Source of the DNA: Neurospora crassa OR74A
Taxonomy: Eukaryota > Ascomycota > Sordariomycetes > Sordariales > Sordariaceae
Direction of reading: 5' to 3'
Length of the DNA: 64,000 nt
NCBI RefSeq assembly: GCF_000182925.2
Contig: NC_026501.1
Span: 9,713,917 to 9,777,916 of the forward strand
The notes under the pieces were generated by a model. That model saw only the letters and a list, made by a program, of their open reading frames with translations, had not been told where the DNA came from and did no database searches. The position numbers and the translations under genes are program-made. Shown here piece by piece: positions 1-12,239 of the stretch. How positions within the stretch are numbered: the stretch's first letter is position 1; every line of letters starts with the position of its first letter.

Positions 1-61
1 CCTCTTTAATAGAGTAATAATATACCCTTCCTTTAATATACTACTAATATTAATTTATTAA

Positions 62-960
62 ATCGAATTTAAATACTACTATTGGTGGAAAGAAATCGTC
101 CGAATTACGAATAATCTTTTAAAAAATATATTTATAAATTTACTAAAATATAAAATTAAAGACCTAGTAATACTCTATATTACTAATAAGGAGCGTTAAA
201 TCTCCCTAAATTTTACTTTTATCTGCCTATTACAATTTCTCTTATATAATATTTATGTATAGGTATTAATATTTAAGAACAACGCTGTTAGGCGGTAAAT
301 AGTAATATAAGGGTCCTGCCTATTAGAGGGCATCTAAATTATAGAGCGTTAGAAGAATAATTAGGAAATATATATCCGGATTTTTAATGAGGTTTCGTAT
401 AGTAAAGAAGAAGCGATATTAGGGGTTGAAACTATTAATAAACTAATTTAACTAAATTTCAATAGTAAGCTGTCTTATATATTTACCTATCTTACTATCG
501 ATACACACCTTATACCGCCGAATAACCGAGTGAATATAGTATATTAGGTATTTAGAGAGTCGCTTTTATTTACGTAGACTATTTAGAAATATATTAAATT
601 ATATAATAGCCGGAAAAGGGTACTAGTAATTACTAATTCGCCCTAAATATAAATGTAAGTACAATTAACTTTTTACTTTTATTTTAATTAAAAATTAGAT
701 TTACCGACTCTAATTAAAACGAAACCTAGTAAGGTATTTACTAATTAATATAAGACGCTCTATACTATCCTACGCAAAGTCGGCCTATATATAGAAATAA
801 TCTACTCTAATTAAATATAAATTGAATATAGCTATATTATTACGGCCTAGAATTAACTATATACGGATATTAATATTCTTATATTTAATTCTAGCGTATA
901 TATAGTTAAATTAAACCTCTATATAGTATATTACGTAAATATTAGGTTTAGTTACGTATA
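62..960 (+). pseudogene. RIP-degraded coding fossil, unidentified
   Basis: One plus-strand frame reads for about 300 codons with stops that are almost all TAG or TAA, as expected if CAG/CAA glutamine codons were converted by RIP. Readable stretches include YYYWWKEIVRITNNLL near the start and SRKRVLVITNSP around 600-635. The composition (W, R, D, E and G retained at spaced positions) looks like a real soluble protein and not random AT-rich sequence. I do not recognise the family. The left end runs off the window, so the start is unknown. Confidence 0.45.
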
Positions 961-1179
961 GAATTAAAATATAATTTTATAGTATATAGGGCGTTTTTAT
1001 AGGATCGGTCAAAAAGAAAGCGTTTAATAGTATTTACCTACCGTACGCAATACTATTTATAATTAAATAGAAGAGTATACTCTCTATAAAATATATTCTA
1101 CTTTTATTAGAATAGTATTTCTACTTATATACTAATTCTAATTAAAGCGAAAACTAATATTTATATAGTAGATTTATAA

Positions 1180-2100
1180 ATTTATTACGAATTTAAGCTT
1201 AGAGATAATAGGTATCCCCCCTAAGGCGGGAAATAATTTTAGGACCTTACTTAAATATAAAGCCGCTAAATACATATTATTATATCGGTTTAACTAGTAT
1301 ATATAAGTTATAGAACTACCTACTAATATAACCGCCTTCGATTCTATTAGGGCTTTCTATATTAAGGAATACTACTTTCTCTTAATTGAAACGGTTATAA
1401 TTAACCTTAAAGCGAAGTATAATATCGATTAGGCTATTTTAAATAAAAATTTTATATTAATTAGTCCTCTCTTTATTAATCGGTCCAATCTATTACCTTC
1501 GGTAGACTATATTCTCTAAATTATATATAAAATCCTTAGCGGCCTAAATATAGATAGTTAGAAGGTTGTAATTGATTGGTTTTTTAAATATCTTATTAGG
1601 GATTTAAAGATTAAAGAGGTACTATAAATTAAGAAGGTATAGGAATTTATTAATACTTACGAATAGTATATTTCTATTACAAAGGTAAGGGACGGTATAA
1701 CAATTAGTAAATTAGAAGAGTAATTTAATAACCTCCGGAAGAATTATTACTAAAGTAATAGCGTTAAAATATTATAAATATAGAAAGAGAAGCGAATTAT
1801 ATAGAGTAAAGTACTAGTAAATTCTAAAAATAATAAATCTAACCTAAACTACAACCTAACTAATACGCTATTATATAAATATAAATTAAAATAAAAGTAC
1901 GCTAATACTAATAATAAGTAAATTTCGATTTTATAATATACTTTCTTTATTTTAATTAAAATAACCCCCTTTACTCTAATTATAATAAAATTTAATAAAG
2001 TTAAATTTAATATTTATTAATATTTTATAAACGTAGAATAAAACGTTCCCGCGCCGAAGCTCAATTTAAAAATAGCCCCCCTTCTACCTTATTAAAATAA
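1180..2100 (+). pseudogene. RIP-degraded coding fossil, unidentified
   Basis: A second plus-strand frame with mainly TAG/TAA interruptions, for example IGIPPKAGNNFRTLLKYK near 1,207-1,260 and KVVIDWFFKYLIRDLKIKEV near 1,560-1,625. It may be a downstream part of the same ancient gene or element as the fossil at 62-960. It becomes repetitive and less readable after about 1,800. No family recognised. Transposon origin is likely from the surroundings but is inference. Confidence 0.4.
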
Positions 2101-2827
2101 TTATATAAGTAACCTCCTTCTATAGTACTAGTGGCTAGTATTTCGAATAATACTACTAAAAATAATATTATTTCCCTTAATAATAGTATAACGTTTCAAT
2201 ATATTAATTCTTATAACCTACTCGCCAATTTTAATTATATTTAGATTAAGGATAATAATTTATCCGCCCTAACTAAATATATTCCGAATATAACCTCTAA
2301 GGAAATACTTAAAGAAATTACTTAGTAGGCGCTCTATTGTTTTATAATTATTAAAGTAATAACCAATTAATATAAGAATAACTCCGCTATACTATTTATA
2401 GTTATAATATAGAGGTTCTACGTTTTTGTATTTATATTATACTAGTAATATCCTAACGAGGCTAACGTTAGCCTTATAGCCCTTTTAAGTTAGAAGCCTC
2501 CTTTTATATCCTTAAAATATATATAGAGCTTTTTAACTGCGTAGGAAATTACTACTAAGGACGCTACTAGATTGCCCGGGGTTACTATATATTAAATATA
2601 ATTAAAGAAATTAAATTTATAGTTAAAATTCTATTTATTATAAGTTAGTTTAGAGCGAATTAGCTGTATAATATTAGTAGGCTACCCTTACAATTTACTG
2701 GCTAATAATTAAACAATTTCTAATAATATAAATTTATAAAAATTAATTTCGGTATAAAATAATATAATACTTAATAATAATATTAATTTCAATAAGTAAA
2801 TCCAATTCTAATAATATATCCCTTTTA

Positions 2828-2867
2828 CTCTAACTATAGTAAAAAATACTTTTTACTATAGTTAGAG
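2828..2867. repeat. Perfect 18-bp inverted repeat
   Basis: Arms CTCTAACTATAGTAAAAA and TTTTTACTATAGTTAGAG are exact reverse complements separated by the 4-nt loop ATAC. The arms begin with the CTCTAA core that recurs in many short palindromes in this AT-rich arm. It could be a small palindromic insertion or part of a miniature element. Confidence 0.8.
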
Positions 2868-2899
2868 CGAAGAGTAGCTAATTTTTATACGCTTTAATC

Positions 2900-4295
2900 A
2901 AAGTGAAATTTAATATAAGTTAATATATATTAAGTCTATAATTAGCTATATAAATATAGGCAACCCTATTACTCAACTTACTATAATTTAACCCGATATT
3001 AGTAATCCGCCTATTGCTAATATCTGTAACCCGCTTATAACCTAACCCAACGCTGGCGACCTACCTATTATAGAAGAGAATTATCCTAATCCGCCTATAG
3101 CCTAACTTAATATTAGTAACCCGCTTATTATTAAAGAGAATTATTCTAATATAGTAATAACCTAACCCGACGTTAGCAACCCGCCTATTACTAAAGAGAA
3201 TTATCCTAATATAATAATAACTAATATTAGTACAACTAAGGTATAGATATCTCTTAAGAGGTTAATAAATATTATCGAGGATTTCGATAATAACGATTTA
3301 CAAGAGGCGTTAGAAGGTATACTATAGGCTATACTAATAGATAGGACCGGCAAAATATTATCCTAATTTACTTAATAGGCAATCCAGCATACTACGAACT
3401 TTAATATAGTAATACTCGAATTTAAGAATTTTAATAAGCGGCCGCTACATAAATACGCCTATATAATATAGCAGTTTTGTACTATATTGTCTACTCTAAC
3501 TAATAATCTCTAGTATAATAAAATTAAGAATAGTATTATAGAGATTAATAGATAGGAGGATACCTACGGAGGTTATAGTAGCCTATAAGAGGATTTATAC
3601 AACTAGTAGGTAACTATTAACTAATAATTATAATTAAGTAGGGGTTCTAATAATATACGTAATAAATTAATATTCTAATTAGAATATTATATTATTAGTC
3701 TTAAATTAAGGCGGATTTAAATAATAGCCGATAGGGGACACCCGGTTCCTACTTTTAATATAAATATTAATATATTTCTATATAGAAATATCCTTAGTAG
3801 CCGGGTATAGGTTTTTAATTTTATTAAATCGCTAATAGAAACTCCCTATATAACGTTCCCCCTTCTTACTAAGGATCTTCGTTAGTCGATATGGCCCTAG
3901 AAAAGGGCTAGATAGTAAAGTAATAGATTTTCTAATTTTATTCTTATTAGAATTATTTAAATTATTATAATTAAAGCGGAAGGTGGTATAGCGGGGAAAG
4001 AATAGTTAGGAGGTACTTCGGGTTTACTTCTAATAATAGAAATTGGGAATATAAGGTTGTATTATTTAGAATTAATTAAATTACTCTAATTAAAGCGGAA
4101 GGTGGTATATAGTAACGAGATTATTTGTATTAGCAGGCTTAGAGGTACTAAAGTCTAATTGCGCCTATAAATAATTTATTTGCTTTTTATTAAGAGTAAT
4201 TAAGGTAGCCTCTATAATTCGAACGTAACGCCTTATTATTTACTAATTATATTAATATTACTATAAAGGTATAGTCCGGGGGATAAATTAATACT
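2900..4295. other. AT-rich RIP-degraded sequence with a gag-like fossil
   Basis: Begins with short imperfect repeats of the type 'AATCCGCCTATT...TAACCCGAC' between about 2,990 and 3,215. From about 3,235 to 3,900 a plus-strand frame reads with Gln-type stops and contains stretches such as LINIIEDFDNNDLQEALEGI. No recognisable domain. A gag-like or nucleic-acid-binding transposon protein is possible but unproven. Confidence 0.35.
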
Positions 4296-4395
4296 NNNNN
4301 NNNNNNNNNNNNNNNNNNNNNNNNNNNNNNNNNNNNNNNNNNNNNNNNNNNNNNNNNNNNNNNNNNNNNNNNNNNNNNNNNNNNNNNNNNNNNNN
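4296..4395. other. Assembly gap (100 N)
   Basis: Run of 100 N, a standard scaffold spacer; both sides are RIP-type sequence, so the true distance is unknown. Confidence 0.99.
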
Positions 4396-5388
4396 AATAG
4401 CTATAGAGGGAATTATTATTTAACTAATTCTATATAAACCTATAGTATAAAAAAAGGACTAAATTCGTCTATTTAATAGTATAGCCCGTAGTTATATAAT
4501 TAATAGTATAATAGTATTACTAATATTAATAATTCTCTAATACCGAAACCCAACTTGCTTTTGCTAGCTTTTATATTAGTATTTTCCTATTTTTCGTATT
4601 CTATTTAATTGAAACGGAACAACTACTGTTTGCCCCTTAGCGCGCCATTAGGCCTACAACGGCAACTATCCTATTTATTCGTATAGTTATAGGACTCTAT
4701 ATTAATTATAATAGTAATTTAAAGTAATATATAGTTACTTAGCAGCGCTAGACTAATAGATGCGGGATTATAATATTAGGGGGGGGGGGGCAATGTCGTA
4801 GTTAGTAAAGATTTTTAAAAAGGGCTTATACAATAGCGCCTAAAATTCAATTAATTATCCTCCTTCCCTACTTAGTAAACTAATAGTATACGAAGTTAAT
4901 AAATCTACCTTATAATCTATATTCGTACGCTAGCCTTTTAATAAATACAGAGCCCTCGAATATTAAAATAGTTAATATATTAAAATACTTTGTATTAGTA
5001 GATTAAAAGGGCTTTATATATATATAATATTAAGCTATAATATTAATAAATAAAAGTAGTAACTAATATTATATATTAGAATATATAGTCTAATATCCGG
5101 GGTTACCTACTTACGTACTACCTACCTACGGCCGCTTTAATAATTATCCTTAGTTACAAAATAAATCAAATCCCTTCCAATTCAAATTTATTAATTATCT
5201 TCAACTTTAATTAAATTTACGAGGAGTTTCTAGAAATAAGGTTAATCCTACCTATTTATGCTACGCCTAATATTAATCTAATATCGCCTTTTTTATTTAC
5301 AATCTATCCGATTTATAATACTATACTACTAAAGAATTATATACCCGACTAAAGTCGTAGGAAAATCCTTTATTATCCTATTCCTAAT
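4396..5388. other. AT-rich sequence, no gene seen
   Basis: RIP-type composition with no frame I can read as a known family. It contains a G12 homopolymer at 4,779-4,790 and a slightly less mutated patch around 4,620-4,680 that still has CpA and GpC-rich words. Confidence 0.6.
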
Positions 5389-5712
5389 TCTTCTAAGGAC
5401 TATAAATAAGTATATTAAATATTAAATTCAATTCTCCCTATATATCCTTTTAATTTAATCCTCCCTACGATAATAATAAGTAGGCTCGCTATAAATAAAT
5501 TAAGGTTCGATAAATACGGATTTAAATTAAGACCGGTAAAATTATTTTATAGGCTCACCTCTAATATTATTATTATAAGCTCCTACAAATATTATAATTC
5601 TTCTAAGGATTATAAATAAGCATATTAAGTATTAAGCCTAACTCTTCCTATATATTCTTTTAGTTCAGTCCTCCCTATAATAATAATAGGTAGGTTTATT
5701 ATAAATAAATCG
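5389..5712 (+). repeat. Direct duplication, ~205-bp spacing
   Basis: The block starting 'TTCTAAGGACTATAAATAAG' near 5,391 recurs near 5,597 as 'TTCTAAGGATTATAAATAAG'. Both continue through ATTCTTTTAGTT/ATCCTTTTAATT, TCCTCCCTA and an AATAATAATA tract into TATAAATAAAT. The differences are mostly C/T and G/A, consistent with independent RIP of two copies. Confidence 0.75.
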
Positions 5713-5959
5713 GATTTAATAGAGTAGCTATATATTAATTAAATATTATAAGTAAACCGAATTGTAAAAGAAGTTACTCCAAATACACTAATACAACTAA
5801 TATTAATAAAAATACAAACCGTTATATAGTAAAATTAATCTAAATTACTATATTTATATAATTAAATTTAATTAACTTCTATTTAGCCCCCGGCCAACTC
5901 TTCTATACAATTAGTAAACGCCCTAGCAATTTTAAACTAAGCGCTACAAACCTTATTTA

Positions 5960-7080
5960 TTTAAGGCGAATAACCGATACCTATATACAATTCGCTTAGT
6001 TATATTAATACTAACTATAATATTAATTCTAATAATAATAATAGCAAGGGTAATATTAATATATTAGGGCCAATATAGAAGAAGCCCCGCTTAGAGGAAG
6101 GGTATAATAGTATTTCGAAAAGGAGGAGGTCTAAGAAGAAAGCCTAAAAAGAATAGAAGAAGGCCGAAAAGGCTATACAAACAAAATTATAGTAAAATAG
6201 AAACTAATAACTTAATCCAATATATAATAATCTATAAGGGAGGCTAGTAAAAAGATCTCCTTATTATATCCTTTTTAAACTATTATATATTAATATAGAT
6301 ACTTATAGAAAGTTTTATATATTCCGAATATCGATTCCGAAGACCTCCCCTTTATAATTATAAAAATTAATAATATTACTCTGTTTTTCTATAATATCCA
6401 ATTCCGCTTCAAACAAATTTAATTAATATATAAGGATTATATTTCTTAATCCTATTAATTAAACTATTAGGAATTTATTAATAGTCCGTTTATATTTACT
6501 ATTTTAAAATATTATAAACCCTTAATCTAAGTAACTATTTTTACTATTCCGCCGGAATATAATACTAAGGGTACTAAACCTAATATACTATAATTATACT
6601 TCTAATTAAGGATCTTTAATCTATTTATAGCGAATTATTAATATTTTACCAAATCAGTATTAGTACTATACCTTCTAATAAAATTTCGGGAGTATTAAAT
6701 TAATTATATTACTAAGTATATTCCCCGGCACTTTATTAATCGGGTAATAGCGTTTTATACGCTATACTCGGATTTAAAGTAGCTTTACTATATTAGTATA
6801 TTCGAAATTAATAATAGCAATCTCTCTTAGGACTATAAGTAAACGATCCTTAATAATATACTAGGATAGAAAAGTTTATATATTAAAAACCCGGTCCACC
6901 CTTTATATTACTAAATATATAGGTTTTTCCTATTACGCGAGAACCCGATTCGTATAGAGGCTATACTTCGTATTAACTTCGTTAAAAATTAGCTATAGTA
7001 TTTAGAATTATAATATAAAATAGATACGAAGACTAGTAATAAATTAAATAGGCGCTACTTTATATTAATACCCCCCCTAG
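5960..7080 (+). pseudogene. RIP-degraded coding fossil with basic Lys/Arg-rich start
   Basis: A plus-strand frame from about 6,090 shows a strongly basic segment (SKRRRSKKKA, then alternating K, E and Gln-type stops), followed by about 300 codons with PYYILFKLLYINIDTYRKFY and, near 6,700-6,960, IFPGTLLIG and KTRSTLYITKYIGFSYYART. Stops are nearly all TAG/TAA. I do not recognise it. A transposon-encoded DNA-binding or gag-like protein is the simplest guess. Confidence 0.4.
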
Positions 7081-8188
7081 CCTTATTCAAATTAATATAA
7101 AAATAAATAATATAATTACCCTCTAATATATATTACCCTCTTCTAAACGCCTCCGAAAAACATTACTAATTTAAAGAAACCTTAGTACAACAACCAAAAT
7201 ATAACAATATTATTAATTACAACTTCTACAATATATATATCTAGCTCTCGATATAAGTAATTACTAATTTTATTAATATATTAAATCGAATTAATTTACT
7301 TAAATAGAATTATAGAGAAATTATTTAAAGTATAGGGGCTATAGTAGAGAAGGTAATTTAAAGTAGAATAGTAAGTATAGAAGAATTAATAAGAGAAGTT
7401 TATACTTAGGTTCGAAATAGATATAACTAATTAGTAAGTGTATTATAATAATTATAAATTAAAATAAATAAAAACTAAGAAGATATTTAAGTAAATATTA
7501 CTAAATTAATATATATTTTATAGACTATATATATAGGGATAAGGGAGATATTAGTAAATTTAAAGAAGATGGAGAAGTAGTATAAAGAAATTAATAATAA
7601 AAGCGGTACTTTTAATAAGGAAAGGGATATCTCTTAATATTATAAATTAGTAAATTAAATAAACTTTATAAATTTATTATATTTTAAGGGTATATATAAT
7701 TTAAGGGCGTAGAAGATAAGGTGAAGATGGATAGTTCTAAGGAGGAATATAAGAATAACGTTAAAGATAAATTTAGAAAAGGATTTAGAATAAATAAAAT
7801 ATAGAACGAATATTCAATTTCGCTCTAATTAGAGTATATAAACCCCCCCCCCTTATACTTTACAATAATAGTAGAAATATATAGCCTCTCAACCTATTAC
7901 TACCTCTTAGTAAAAATGTTGGTTATATCCAGCCTAGTATTCGAATATAATAATCGTATACGTTTACGCCCTCAAGTAGAAATTATATTTCTAAGATTAA
8001 ATCGGATCTTCCTTTAGGTTAACTGGGACAATCCTAACCTACTATAGTAAAGGGTATTTAAATAATTCTTCAATTAATAATATTTTATATAAGTAAATAT
8101 TATAATTAATATTAATTTATTATATTCTATTTAAATAAATTTAGCCCTCTTAGTAAATATTTAATTACAATCTATTATATTCGAAATA
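7081..8188. other. AT-rich sequence without a recognisable gene
   Basis: Purine-rich from about 7,260 to 7,800, where a plus frame would encode a Lys/Glu-rich coiled-coil-like segment, but stops are dense and no domain is visible. A copy of the TTTCGCTCTAATTAGAGTA core found in the following arrays occurs at about 7,818. Confidence 0.5.
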
Positions 8189-8835
8189 CTATTAAATAAT
8201 CCGCTCTTTTCGATAAATATTATAAGCTCCGGCTATAAATAAAGATATTGTAACCGCTATATCGGCGCCGGACGGCAAAAGTATTTTCGAATACCTAATT
8301 TCGCTCTAATTAGAATACGAACCTCTTACCCCCCGTACTATAAAAAGACGAAGAATAACCCGCCGCCGCTATTACTATTACTACTATTATTACTCTTATA
8401 AAGAAGATTAATAAATATAAAATATATAAACTTTCAAATAGTCCGCTCCTTTTAATAGGTATTATAAATTCCGGCTATAAATAAAAATATTATAACTACT
8501 ATATTAACGCCGGATAGTAAAAGTATTTTCGAATACCTAACTTCGCTCTAATTAAAATACAAACCCTTTACCCCCCCTGTACTATAAAAGGACGAATAAC
8601 CTACCGCCGCTACTATTATTACTATTACTACTACTTTTATAAAGAAGATTAATGAATATAAAATATATAAACTCTTAAATAGTCCGCTCCTTTTAATAAA
8701 TACTATAAACTCTAATTATAAATAAAAATATCGTAACCGCTATATTAGCGCCGGACAGTAAAAGTATTTTTAAATACCTAATTTCATTCTAATTAGAATA
8801 TAAACCCCCTACCCCCCCCGTACTATAAAAAAACG
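8189..8835 (+). repeat. Satellite-like tandem array, ~242-bp unit
   Basis: About 2.7 direct copies. The landmark 'CCGGCTATAAATA' lies at 8,229 and 8,471 and (mutated) at 8,711; 'TATTTTCGAATACCTAA' lies at 8,282, 8,524 and (mutated) 8,764. Each unit carries TTCGCTCTAATTAGAATAC, then a C-run, GTACTATAAAA and an (ACT/ATT)n stretch. The array is cut by the gap at 8,836, so the copy number is probably underestimated. Confidence 0.85.
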
Positions 8836-8935
8836 NNNNNNNNNNNNNNNNNNNNNNNNNNNNNNNNNNNNNNNNNNNNNNNNNNNNNNNNNNNNNNNNN
8901 NNNNNNNNNNNNNNNNNNNNNNNNNNNNNNNNNNN
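8836..8935. other. Assembly gap (100 N) inside tandem repeats
   Basis: Run of 100 N between a 242-bp array and a ~95-bp array; probably a repeat-caused assembly break. Confidence 0.99.
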
Positions 8936-8980
8936 AAACTAATAGGCTATTATTTAAATATATTAGACTTATATACCTTA

Positions 8981-10130
8981 CTTCGTTCTTATTAGAGTAT
9001 AACCCCCTCCGCCCCTATAATAAAAAAATATATTAAAGATATTAAATTAAAATAATCTTATATACCTAACTTCGCTTTAATTAAAGTACGAACCGCCTAC
9101 CCCGGCCTTGTACCAAATATAGAGAAAATACTTAAATCTTTTTAAAATCTCTAAAAAATAAAATATTTTGCTTTAATTAAAATACGAACCGCCTACCCCG
9201 GCCCTGTACTAAATATAGAAAAAATATTTAAATTTTTTTAAAATTTTTAAAAGATAAAATACTTTGCTCTAATTAGAATATAAACCGCCCACCCCAGCCC
9301 TATACATACAGAAAGGATATTTAAATCTTCTTAAAATCTTTAAGAAATAAAATACTTCGCTTTAATTAGAATATAAACCGCCCACCCTAGCCCTATATAT
9401 ATAGAGAAAATATAAATTTTCTTAAAATCTCTAAAAAATAAAATATTTTACTCTAGTTAAAATACGAACCGCGCACCCCGGCCCCGTACTAAATATAAAG
9501 AGAATACTTAAATTTTTTTAAAATTTCTAAAAAATAAAATACTTCACTCTAGTTAAAGTACAAACCGCCCACCCTAACCCTATATATATAGAAAAAATAC
9601 TCAATAATCTTCTTAAAATCTCTAAGAAATAAAATACTTTACTTTAATTAAAATACGAACCGCCTACCCCGGCCCCGTATATATAAAGAAAATACTCAAT
9701 AATCTTCTTAAAATCTCTAAGAGATAAAATACTTTACTCTAATCAAAGTACAAACCGTTTACCCCAACCCTATATATATAGAAAAAATACTTAATAATCT
9801 TCTTAAGATCTTTAAGAAATAAAATACTTCGCTTTAATTAGAATACGAACCGTCTACCCTAACCCCGTACTAAATATAGAGAGAATATTCAAATTTTTTT
9901 AAAATCTTTAAAAAATAAAACACTTCGTTTTAATTAAAGTACGAACCGCCCACCCCGGCCCTATACTAAATATAGAAAAAATATTCAATAATCTTCTTAA
10001 AATTTAAGAGGTAGAAAAACCCTAACTTCGCTTTAATTAAAGTACGACCCCCCTTATTAATAAATATAAATATTAAACCTAAAATAATCTTATATATTTA
10101 ATTTCGCTTTAATTAGAATATAGCGCTAAT
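8981..10130 (+). repeat. Minisatellite, ~12 copies of a ~95-bp unit
   Basis: The core TTCGCTTTAATTAGAATACG followed by AACCGCCTACCCCGGCCCTG recurs near 8,981, 9,070, 9,166, 9,262, 9,354, 9,446, 9,541, 9,637, 9,731, 9,826, 9,921, 10,025 and 10,103. Most spacings are 91-96 bp. Units continue with ACTAAATATAGAGAAAATACTTAAAT and AAAATCTCTAAAAAATAAA. Differences between copies are nearly all transitions, as RIP would make. The GC-rich part of the core is better preserved than the spacer. Confidence 0.9.
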
Positions 10131-10159
10131 TCTAATTAGACGGAATATCCGGGTTATTA

Positions 10160-10430
10160 GATTTTATTCTAATATAGTAGTAAATATACAAATAGGCGCC
10201 GTAAGTAATTTTAAATAAGACTTATACGCCGTACCCCGGGCTATTTAAATTTTATTCTAATATAGTAGTAAATATACAAATAAGCGCCGTAAGTAATTTT
10301 AAATAAGGCTTATACGCCGTACCCCAAGCTGTTTAAATTTTATTTTAATATAGTAGTAAATATACTAATAGGCGCCGTAGGTAATTATTAATAAAACCTA
10401 TATATAATATTCCGGGCCTTAGGTCTTTAT
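10160..10430 (+). repeat. Three tandem copies of an 88-bp unit
   Basis: TTTTATTCTAATATAGTAGT recurs at 10,162, 10,250 and (as TTTTATTTTAATATAGTAGT) 10,338, each followed by AGGCGCCGTAAGTAATT and TACGCCGTACCCC or a mutated form. GGCGCC is preserved in two copies and appears as AGCGCC in the middle one. Confidence 0.9.
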
Positions 10431-12239
10431 TCTAATATTTAAAATTAACCCTAACCTTTACTACCTCCCCTACCCCCTTCCCTCCTTAAAGACTACTTAT
10501 TAAAGTCGCCCTTACTTTTTATTCTAATATTAAGGTAAATAGAAGAGACGCTAATCTAAAGTAGCTTTAAACCCTCTTAGAAAGGTATAAGAACTACCCC
10601 CCCCCCTCCTCGCCTCAATCCCTAAACTCTCTTTTCTATACGTATATACTATTTAATATTTCGAATAAATATTTATATAATTAAAAACTTATTTAAAGTA
10701 CTAAATAGTATATTCCTTTTACCGTAGGTTAATAATATCGTTACTTAATTTAATATTTATTAAAGTACTAAATAGTATATTCCTTTTACTATAAATCGGT
10801 AGTAGTTACTACGAAGTTCGTAAAGTACGGGGTTTATCTATTAAATTTAATAATTTATTAATTCAATTTACAAAGAATTTAAATTAAATAATAAAAGTAG
10901 TATTAATTTAAGCCTTAATATTAATTTATACTTTAAAATAATAATTACATCTATCTATATACTTTACAACTAGCGCCATTTAAGCCAAAATAAAGGAAGT
11001 ACTCTTAATATTATTGAGGTTGAATAGCCAGAGATTAATTACGCCCCTCCTAGAATGCCGACTTCTATATAAAAAGTATATTTGTAGGAGCCTTAAACTA
11101 ATTTATATTAGGTTATAAAATTTTCGGATGAAAATAATAAATATAATAAGGTAAAATAGGCGGAGGATAGTAAAATGTACTAAATATTAAGCTTAATATT
11201 AATATTAAACTCTAAAGTCGATAGTATAAGCGGAAATAAAATTTAATTTATTAAGGAATTAGGAGAGGGAGTGTAATAAAATAGTACTTTAAGGAACGTA
11301 TAGGTTTTTAAAAATTATAAAGTGCGAGGGTATAAAAGGGGAATAAATAAAGCTAACGCCGGTAGCGAATATTAGAAGTAAGGAGTAAATTTATTAATTA
11401 TAAATTTATATATACGTTTTCTACCTAATTAATAAATTAAACCCAACCTGCTACATTCGATCGAAATATTATAATAATTAAATATAATTCTCGCTTTAAT
11501 TAGAATCTAATAAATAACTTATATATTACTTATAAACAACTTTCGCTTTAGCTAAAGTAAATTCTAAACTACTATCTTTTATTTTAATTAAAGCGAATAA
11601 ACTCGCTTTAATTAGAGTAAAGGTTATTTATAAATAATATATATAGGTTACTAAACTTTAATTAAAGTAAGAGTTAAATAATTTCAATCTAAATAAATAA
11701 CTTACTTTAATTAAAATAAAAATAATTAAATATAAGAAATACTTTAACGAATATATTAATATTAATTAATAGTTGTATAGCGTTTAGTAAAACGGGGATT
11801 AGGAGTAGGGGTTAGGGTTATAAAAGTATAAAGAAGCGGGGGCGAAGTAGGCTAAATAGTATTATTCCTACTGTATATTGTATTTTTAATAGAATTATTC
11901 CTATATTTACTATTTTAATTTACTTTAATAACTAATAGTACTCTAATATACTTTACAAAAAGGTTAGGCCTATAAGTATTAAAGTACTTCTAATTCTATA
12001 AGAGGGGTATACGTATTATTAGGTCGTTTAGTATACGTATTGAATTGCTTACTTTAATTACGATTATAGTATATACAATTTGTTAGGAGATTTCGGGCGG
12101 TAAAAGAATAATGTAGAATATTTAGAAATTAATACAGTATAATACGTATACTAATATAATACGCTCCGAGAAGAAGTCTTAGAGGTATAATAAGAAAATA
12201 CCGGCCTTAGAGGTATTGGATAGTAGGTTAGGCTTCTTT
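10431..12239. other. AT-rich RIP-type sequence, no gene seen
   Basis: Contains a 66-bp duplication (TAAAGTACTAAATAGTATATTCC near 10,697 and 10,763) and a cluster of short palindromes of the CTTTAATTAAAG type between 11,480 and 11,720. A single TAGGGGTTAGGGTTA at 11,806-11,820 is not a telomere tract. No readable domain on either strand. Confidence 0.55.

Noticed and set aside
8189-10430. CRISPR-like array
   Set aside because: Units are 88-242 bp, copies vary along the whole unit by transitions, no short repeat/unique spacer pattern exists, and the genome is fungal.
11806-11820. TAGGGGTTAGGGTTA as a possible internal telomere tract
   Set aside because: Only about two units, no array and no neighbouring subtelomeric gene; compatible with chance.
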